Source: Paludibacteraceae bacterium
Lineage (GTDB): Bacteria > Bacteroidota > Bacteroidia > Bacteroidales > Paludibacteraceae
DNA: 56,323 nucleotides
Assembly (NCBI GenBank): GCA_017550335.1
Contig: JAFZPM010000002.1
Span: forward strand, 1-56,323
Reading direction: 5' to 3'
Shown here piece after piece: positions 50,681 through 56,323 of the stretch. The notes beneath the pieces were generated by a model. That model made no database searches. It had not been told where the DNA came from and saw only the letters and a list, made by a program, of their open reading frames with translations. Both the position numbers and the translations under genes were made by a program. Within the stretch, counting starts at the first letter, position 1, and the number at the start of each line of letters is the position of its first letter.

Positions 50681-53434
50681 ATGCGTTTTAGGTTGCTTAT
50701 AGTCTTTTCGATGCTATTCTCTTGCCATATCCTATGTGCAAGTGAACACTTATGCTTTGACCATTACCGTACAAAGGATGGCCTATGCTGCGATTTTGTC
50801 TTAGGCATCGGGCAAGACCGCAACGGATTCATTTGGATCGCCACGCAAGACGGGGTGAGCCGGTTCGACGGCACATATTTCAAGAACTATTCCAAAAACC
50901 GAGGCGGATTGACGCTGAACAACGTGCGTTGCCTCTCGAGCACCCCGGAGGGAGATGTCCTTTTGGGAGGCAACAATGGCATGCTGCAATCGTACGACCT
51001 GCAGGCGGACACCTTCGTCAGCAGGCGTTTCACCGAACTGACGGATATGTACGCGAAGTCCGTGATAGGCTTTTCTTCCCTAAAGGACGGTCGCAAACTA
51101 TTGCTTTCCACGAACGGAGTGTACCTCTATGACTCGCGGAAGGGTGTGTTCGAGGAGGATTCCCTATTGTTCAGCTTCACGGAAAGTTTCCTTGTCCATG
51201 CCTTCCACCAAGACAGGACGGGGAGGTACTGGGTAGGAGCGTTCGACGGCCTGCACCTCTTCTCCCCCCAAGGCGAAGAATTGAAGTTCTATCCACTTTC
51301 AAAAGACATCGTGCCGGCCTCCTCGATCTTGGAGCTCGACTCCGCCCGTGTATTGGTCGCCACCAACATGGGGGGTGTCTGGTTGTTCGACGTCCCAGAG
51401 AATGGATTGCCCACGCCAAGAGAGATGAATACCCCCTTCAAGAACGTCTCCATCATACTGAAGGATGTGAAAGAACGGGTCTGGTTCGGCACATGGGGAG
51501 ATGGGCTGTGGCGGATGGATCGCTTCGGCGAGTTTATCGAGGTGAAATCATACGGCGGGGAGGAGGACCTGCAAAAGGTACACGCTCTATTCGAAGACGC
51601 AGACCACAGCATATGGATCGGCACACAGGTGAATGGCGTTTTCCGCTACCAGGCGGAGAACAACTCGAAAATCTTCCACTCCTCCGAAATGGGTTACCCG
51701 AACGTGGACGCCTCCTGCTTCATGGAACGTCCCGACGGAGACATCTACGTGGGAACGGACGGGTCCGGCGCCTACCAGATAACAGGAGAAGGCAAGTACG
51801 TGCAACCCTTAAAGGGGTTCTCCCGCATGGGAAGAAGCATCCTCTCGTTCTGCCCATGGGGCACGGAGAAGGCGCTGGTTTCCTCCTGGTTTGGCGGTAT
51901 AGGCTCCGTCACTTCGGAAGGGAATGTGAGCCCGATCACGTATGACGGGTTGGAGAACCCGGTCAACAGCTCCAAGTGCGTGCGTGTCATGCGCGATGGT
52001 GAGATATGGGTCGCCACCCAAGGCGATGGCGTCTACGTGCGCCGCACGGACGGTGCGTGGGAGAAGAAAGAGTTCGTGGTGGCCGAGGACTTCTCGGACC
52101 GTTGGATCGACGACATGGAGGAGGCGTCGGACGGCACGAAGTGGGTGATTTCCCCTTATAACGTCTGGCGATGCGACAGCGCAGGAATGCGTTTCTTCTC
52201 ATGGAAAACACCCCCTAACACGGCGGAGCCTTGCATATTCGTCGACGGGCACTGCGATGCGGAGGGGAACCTCTACGTCGCCTCCAACTACGGTGTCTTC
52301 CGCGTCTCCAAGAAGGATGGGGCGATGAGCCTTTTGGACTACCTGCCTACAGCGAAATACGTCTCCGTCTACTTCGACAAGCAGGGGTTCCTGTGGTGCG
52401 ACGGTACGGCGGGCATCTATAGGGTCAACCTGAAGGAAAAAACCTACAGGACCATTCCGCTCCCGATGGATAAGTACGGGAAACTATTCTTCCAGTCCCG
52501 CGCCATCTATGAGAGCTCGAAAGGCAATATGTTCTTCGGATGCTCCAATGGCTTCGTCATGCTGAACCCCAATCACATGGGCTCTTCCGGAACCATCAGG
52601 TTCTTGGCATGGTCTGACGTGACCGGGAAAGGAGACGACGGGCAATCCCACCAACTATCCCTGCGGAGTGGCAAACTCCGTCTGAAGGAGAGCAACTTGG
52701 AAACGCATATCGCCTTCGATGTGGTCTCCCTTTCAGGACTGGATGTTGTTTGCACCTACCGACTCAAGGGGATAGATAGTACATGGAAGAACCTGAACGG
52801 CAGGAGGGAGGTGGTTCTGGACCATCTTCCCGCAGGAAAATATGAGTTGGAACTATCTGTCTATGAGTTAGGGGACGAGGATCAAGCCACCCATCTGACG
52901 TTGCCGATCACCGTCGTTTCGGCTTGGTGGAGATCATGGTGGTTCATTCTGCTTGTGGCCATCGCCCTGATAGCCTCTCTTTACTGGCTGTTCGGAAGGT
53001 TGAGGCGCACGGTGGTTTATGTGGAGAACCCAGCGCCGGGCAACACCACGGAGGATGCCACAGAGCGTGCGAAGGAGTCCCAAGAAGAAAACGACTCGAC
53101 GCAGGAGCCAGCCGTCGATCCTTTCATGACGCAGGTGATGGAGGTCATAGAACGCAACTACATGAACCCGGAGTTCTCCGTGGAGGAATTGGCCAAGGAG
53201 ATGTCCACCAGCAAATCCACCCTTATCCGCAGACTAAAACCGCTGACGGAGCAGACACCTGTGGAGATGATCGGTGTGTATCGTTTGAAGAAGGCAGACG
53301 AGATGCTGCGGACCACGAATTTGCCAGTCAAGGAGGTAGCCTTCACGACAGGCTTCAGCAGTCCGTACTACTTCAGCCGCAAGTACAAGGAATACTTCGG
53401 CTATCCTCCTTCGCAGAAGAAGGAAAAGGAATAA
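50681..53434 (+). CDS. membrane-anchored AraC regulator with Reg_prop sensor, no kinase
   Basis: A 917-residue one-component regulator. A signal peptide (to about CAS) leads to a large periplasmic sensor of Reg_prop beta-propeller repeats (GQDRNGFIWIATQDGVSRFDG, then several WxGTxxxGxxR-like copies) and a Y_Y_Y domain at about 690-745. One membrane segment lies at 748-772 (WWFILLVAIALIASLYWLF). After a charged linker comes a cytoplasmic AraC-type HTH pair (818-917: FSVEELAKEMSTSKSTLIRRL, VKEVAFTTGFSSPYYFSRKYKEYFG). Hybrid two-component regulators of Bacteroidetes have the same ends but carry HisKA, HATPase and receiver domains between, which are absent here. It likely reads a sugar in the periplasm. 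The target genes are not clear. Confidence 0.9.
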   Translation: MRFRLLIVFSMLFSCHILCASEHLCFDHYRTKDGLCCDFVLGIGQDRNGFIWIATQDGVSRFDGTYFKNYSKNRGGLTLNNVRCLSSTPEGDVLLGGNNGMLQSYDLQADTFVSRRFTELTDMYAKSVIGFSSLKDGRKLLLSTNGVYLYDSRKGVFEEDSLLFSFTESFLVHAFHQDRTGRYWVGAFDGLHLFSPQGEELKFYPLSKDIVPASSILELDSARVLVATNMGGVWLFDVPENGLPTPREMNTPFKNVSIILKDVKERVWFGTWGDGLWRMDRFGEFIEVKSYGGEEDLQKVHALFEDADHSIWIGTQVNGVFRYQAENNSKIFHSSEMGYPNVDASCFMERPDGDIYVGTDGSGAYQITGEGKYVQPLKGFSRMGRSILSFCPWGTEKALVSSWFGGIGSVTSEGNVSPITYDGLENPVNSSKCVRVMRDGEIWVATQGDGVYVRRTDGAWEKKEFVVAEDFSDRWIDDMEEASDGTKWVISPYNVWRCDSAGMRFFSWKTPPNTAEPCIFVDGHCDAEGNLYVASNYGVFRVSKKDGAMSLLDYLPTAKYVSVYFDKQGFLWCDGTAGIYRVNLKEKTYRTIPLPMDKYGKLFFQSRAIYESSKGNMFFGCSNGFVMLNPNHMGSSGTIRFLAWSDVTGKGDDGQSHQLSLRSGKLRLKESNLETHIAFDVVSLSGLDVVCTYRLKGIDSTWKNLNGRREVVLDHLPAGKYELELSVYELGDEDQATHLTLPITVVSAWWRSWWFILLVAIALIASLYWLFGRLRRTVVYVENPAPGNTTEDATERAKESQEENDSTQEPAVDPFMTQVMEVIERNYMNPEFSVEELAKEMSTSKSTLIRRLKPLTEQTPVEMIGVYRLKKADEMLRTTNLPVKEVAFTTGFSSPYYFSRKYKEYFGYPPSQKKEKE

Positions 53435-53462
53435 CCCCAAATATTTGAATGGCTTTGTCGGT

Positions 53463-53858
53463 CTACTCTCCGAAGAGTGCCTTGTCGACAATCTCGGATG
53501 TCTTCAATCGTCCGTTGATGACGGAGACGATGTCGAATTTACCCTGTGTGCAAAGCTTATTGTCGGACAGACGGTATATATCTTCATAGAACACATAACG
53601 GATACCCTCCTTCTTCACGTTGAGGCGGCAAACGAACTTGTCGTTGCTCTTCAGCGGTTGCTTGTATTGCAGTTCAGCCTTCGCGACGACGAGGATGACC
53701 CCGGCGTTGGTCAGCTCCATAAAGTCCAAGCCGATGGTCTGGATGTAGCGGTGTCGCGCATGCTCCATATAGTGTTGATAATTAGCGTTATTGACAATCC
53801 CCTGCACGTCGCACTCGTAGTCGCGCACCTCAAATTCGTATTCAAAGATATATTCCAT
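53463..53858 (-). CDS. YbgC/FadM-type acyl-CoA thioesterase
   Basis: A 131-residue hotdog thioesterase. The catalytic Asp lies in VRDYECDVQGIVNNANYQHYMEHAR, the family motif YxxxDxxGxVxxxxYxxx. GLDFMELTNAGVILVVAKAELQYKQPL is also typical. It hydrolyses acyl-CoA; the physiological substrate is unknown. It is not coupled to a neighbour, as the regulator gene ends in the opposite sense 28 bp away. Confidence 0.9.
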   Translation of the reverse strand: MEYIFEYEFEVRDYECDVQGIVNNANYQHYMEHARHRYIQTIGLDFMELTNAGVILVVAKAELQYKQPLKSNDKFVCRLNVKKEGIRYVFYEDIYRLSDNKLCTQGKFDIVSVINGRLKTSEIVDKALFGE

Positions 53859-53879
53859 AATAATGATTATCTGTTTTTA

Positions 53880-56323
53880 TCATCGTATTAACGTGAAATG
53901 TCCCGTAAAGATAGCTCTTATATCGTAAATGTTGACGACATACCAATAATCCTCCGAAGGCAGGGCATGCCCGTTGTAGGTGCCATCCCACTCCTGTTCC
54001 GGATCCGTGGATTCGAAGATTTTCTTGCCATGTCGGTCGAATATGGATACCCGCACATTAGCATAATACTCCAGATTGACGATCTTCCATGTGTCATTGC
54101 TGCCATCGCCCTGCGGCGTGAAATACTCCGGAATGAACAAATCATAGAACAAAGATACAAATGTCGTATCGTTCATGCAACCCGCATCGTCCTTCACCTT
54201 AACGGTATATGTCCAGTTAGGTGTCACATTGTGCATCGTGTTCGTCCGCTCGAATCCCGAGCCTAGGTCGAACCAATAATCCCCTGAACCACCTACCCCT
54301 TCAAGGACAATGGTTTGCGCATCCTCCTGATTCACGAGGATGGAAGGTTTCTGAAGGACATAAATGGTCTGCTCCATCGTCCTTTCACACTTGCCGTTCA
54401 TTGCCTTCACGTAGTATGTGGTGGTTTCCTCAGGGAGGACCACCTGCCTATTACCCGTCGCTATGATGTCGGAATAATCAGGCGACGTGGACCAAACATA
54501 TTTTTCCTCCAACTCTCCTCCGACCACACGCAGGAAAGCCCGATCTCCCATACAAACCGAAGTATCCTGCGTCGTACTGCTACCAGGATCAAACACTTGG
54601 ACGGTGACGCTTCTCTCCTCCCCCAGGCATCCATTCTCCGTGCGGGGAACCAATGTGTAACGCACCGTTCCCTCCGGATGGAAACGCTCCGTCTCGGAGG
54701 TCATGTAGGAGGATTCCGAATGAGAGGATTCCCCCTCATATTCCTCAGACAACAAAAGATTGTTCAATGAGAATGGGAAGTCTGTGGAGAGTTCCACATA
54801 GTCACCCCTACAGATTGAGTCTGACGAGGCGGTCAGTTCATAGAGGGTAGGAACCGTGTCGATTTTTACGGTGTAGGACACCTCCTTCTCAGGACAATGT
54901 TGGGAAGTGGCTTTCAGACTGAAGGTTGTCTCCTCCTGAAGGGTATAGAGGGAAGACCCATTATAGTCACCTGAAGTGTATCCTTCGACTTTCTCCCGAT
55001 TGATGATATTCCCTCCGATTGTTTCATACAAGGTAAGGGAGGTGACATCCTGTCCGTCCTTCACGTGGAAGCTAACGGTGTAGTCACTGCCTTTGCAGGC
55101 GGACTCATCGCCCGTAAACTCTATCTCGACAGGCTTCTCCACATAGACAATGAAAAGGTTGGAATAGAAGTCTTCGTAACGTATCCTATATGTGGTGGTC
55201 ACTTGCGGAGACACCTCCACGGAAGCAGCGGCATCGGAAAATTTTGTGAAACCGGAGGCTCCTGCCTCTTGTTTCTCCCATGCCATATTTTCCTCCACAA
55301 GTGGGGTGTTAAATGTAACCACCTCACCCTTACATATCGTGTCGATAACATCAACCGAATTTATGGTGATTGTTTGGCTTAAGATCACATCTGGGCAATG
55401 AGCCGCATGGGCGGTGGCAATGTATGTGGTCTTTCTGTATAGTGTGTCGATCGCCTCGTATTGGGTGCTCATTACGCTCCTGCCAAGGGCGGTTTCCTTC
55501 TCCCATGTGAACGAGGTCGGGGTGCCTTGGAGAATTGTTGCCTTGAGGTGAACATTATATTCTTCATCTAATGACTCCAATATAGGCCTTACGGTCATCC
55601 TCAATGAGTCTTCCGTGTCTATCGTGATCACATCCGAAACGCTCTCCGGGCAGGCACCGCCTTGCGTGGAACGGATGCGGTAACTTGTTTTCCCTGCAGG
55701 GTGGACAAGCTTCTGTGTAGTGAGGTTTGTGGCGAATTCGGAGAAGCTCGAAGCCCCCTCCGCCTTCTCTTCCCAGACAATGGCGGTTGCCGTGCCATAG
55801 TTTGCCGTGAGGGAAACCTCCCCGTTCACACAGACCACGTCGTCAGAGGCACTTAGGGATAATACCGCCTCAACATCCACCGCCACAGAAACGCTTTGGC
55901 TCACGCTCGGGCAATGCTTCCCGCTGGCGGTCACCGTGTATTCACTCACTTGGGTCGGAGCATCGCTGGCGGTCAAGGCGTTCGCCAATAGGCTGGTTTG
56001 TCCGCCTACCATCTTCTCCCACTTCACCGATTCAGGCGTGCCGGCGACGGTGGCTTGCAGACTCACATCCGTGCCGGCGCAGACAACTGGCTCGACAGCT
56101 GCGATGGTTACCTTCAACGAGTCTTCCGTATCGATCGTGATCACATCCGAAACGCTCTCCGGGCAGGCGCCACCTTGCGTGGAACGGATACGGTAGCTTG
56201 TTTTTCCTGAAGGGTGCACTACCTTCTGCGTAGTGAGGTCTGTTGCAAATTCGGAGAAGTTCGAAGCACCCTCCGCCTTCTCTTCCCAGACGATGGAGCT
56301 GGCTGTGCCATAGTCCGCCGTGA
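53880..56323 (-). CDS. large Ig-like repeat protein with CHU_C type IX sorting domain (5' partial)
   Basis: The reading frame is open to the window end, so only the last 814 or so residues are seen. They hold repeated Ig/PKD-like units with the pattern VCxGxxVxLxA...W...G...YTVTA and Thr-Ser rich linkers. Two consecutive units share a near-identical segment (AGKTSYRIRSTQGGACPESV) 171 residues apart. The C-terminus (FIPEYFTPQGDGSNDTWKI, VSIFDRHGKKIFES, WDGTYNGHALPSEDYWYVVN) is the gliding-motility-type, CHU_C sorting domain of type IX secretion. The protein is exported to the cell surface and probably acts as an adhesin. The start is missing. Confidence 0.9.
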   Translation of the reverse strand, partial: TADYGTASSIVWEEKAEGASNFSEFATDLTTQKVVHPSGKTSYRIRSTQGGACPESVSDVITIDTEDSLKVTIAAVEPVVCAGTDVSLQATVAGTPESVKWEKMVGGQTSLLANALTASDAPTQVSEYTVTASGKHCPSVSQSVSVAVDVEAVLSLSASDDVVCVNGEVSLTANYGTATAIVWEEKAEGASSFSEFATNLTTQKLVHPAGKTSYRIRSTQGGACPESVSDVITIDTEDSLRMTVRPILESLDEEYNVHLKATILQGTPTSFTWEKETALGRSVMSTQYEAIDTLYRKTTYIATAHAAHCPDVILSQTITINSVDVIDTICKGEVVTFNTPLVEENMAWEKQEAGASGFTKFSDAAASVEVSPQVTTTYRIRYEDFYSNLFIVYVEKPVEIEFTGDESACKGSDYTVSFHVKDGQDVTSLTLYETIGGNIINREKVEGYTSGDYNGSSLYTLQEETTFSLKATSQHCPEKEVSYTVKIDTVPTLYELTASSDSICRGDYVELSTDFPFSLNNLLLSEEYEGESSHSESSYMTSETERFHPEGTVRYTLVPRTENGCLGEERSVTVQVFDPGSSTTQDTSVCMGDRAFLRVVGGELEEKYVWSTSPDYSDIIATGNRQVVLPEETTTYYVKAMNGKCERTMEQTIYVLQKPSILVNQEDAQTIVLEGVGGSGDYWFDLGSGFERTNTMHNVTPNWTYTVKVKDDAGCMNDTTFVSLFYDLFIPEYFTPQGDGSNDTWKIVNLEYYANVRVSIFDRHGKKIFESTDPEQEWDGTYNGHALPSEDYWYVVNIYDIRAIFTGHFTLIR
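55606..56323. repeat. 513-bp repeat units in the adhesin gene
   Basis: The sequence from about 55606 to 55810 recurs at 56119-56323 with few changes, period 513 bp (171 codons). The second copy is cut by the window end, so more units may follow. Confidence 0.88.

Overview
The window looks like a chromosomal segment of a member of the Bacteroidales (phylum Bacteroidota), possibly Prevotella-like; the genus is a guess. The signs are promoters of the TTTG-N19-21-TAnnTTTG type, weak Shine-Dalgarno sites, type IX secretion sorting domains (both the short kind and the CHU_C / gliding-motility kind), a TraR/DksA - lspA - DUF4296 block, a Reg_prop/Y_Y_Y regulator, and a leuA-leuC-leuD-leuA2-leuB operon. 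I saw no rRNA, tRNA, CRISPR array, transposase or SusC/SusD pair.

Layout. 1-650: 140-bp tandem repeats and AT-rich intergenic repeats. 0.68-4.4 kb: a secreted clan GH-A/CBM6 glycosidase and a secreted serine beta-lactamase-family hydrolase. 4.45-12.5 kb: a mobile-looking, defence-type island with an AAA+ ATPase between direct repeats, a DUF4143 ATPase, an McrB-McrC-PLD operon (type IV restriction) and a small ABC-type ATPase, interspersed with unusual repeats. 12.6-16.2 kb (-): surface polysaccharide genes (GT4, UDP-GlcNAc 2-epimerase, deacetylase-like). 16.3-18.8 kb (-): S41 protease, dCMP deaminase, rpsO. 18.8-26.0 kb: hypothetical proteins, thyA and a GH26-CBM35-GH5 mannanase. 26.05-32.5 kb (-): the leucine operon, preceded by a leader that has all the parts of a ribosome-mediated attenuator. 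32.8-41 kb: folA, DUF4296, lspA, dksA-like, recO, DUF5715, a thioesterase and a GNAT protein. 41-43.5 kb: HU, a 29-residue basic ribosomal-type protein and RNase G/E. 43.8-45 kb: two tandem dispanin (CD225) proteins and DUF2752. 45.0-45.6 kb: a possible non-coding transcript. 45.7-50.4 kb: argD-type aminotransferase, a HisIE protein with a degenerate HisI half, a J-domain protein, GT2 and an MFS transporter. 50.6-56.3 kb: a membrane-anchored AraC regulator, a thioesterase, and the 3' part of a large repeat protein exported by the type IX system and cut by the window end.

How the parts work together. The leu genes make leucine, and the second synthase may feed isoleucine synthesis; the leader peptide is rich in Ile, Leu and Val codons and would sense these amino acids. 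The two secreted glycosidases point to plant hemicellulose, above all mannan, as a food. The McrBC-PLD unit probably cuts modified foreign DNA, and the neighbouring ATPases may be further defence genes. Most remaining genes are housekeeping or envelope functions.

The most rewarding items for a second look are the leu attenuator (32502-32665), the HisI-dead HisIE next to argD, the PLD gene overlapping mcrC, the direct-repeat-flanked AAA gene, and the kinase-less hybrid regulator.
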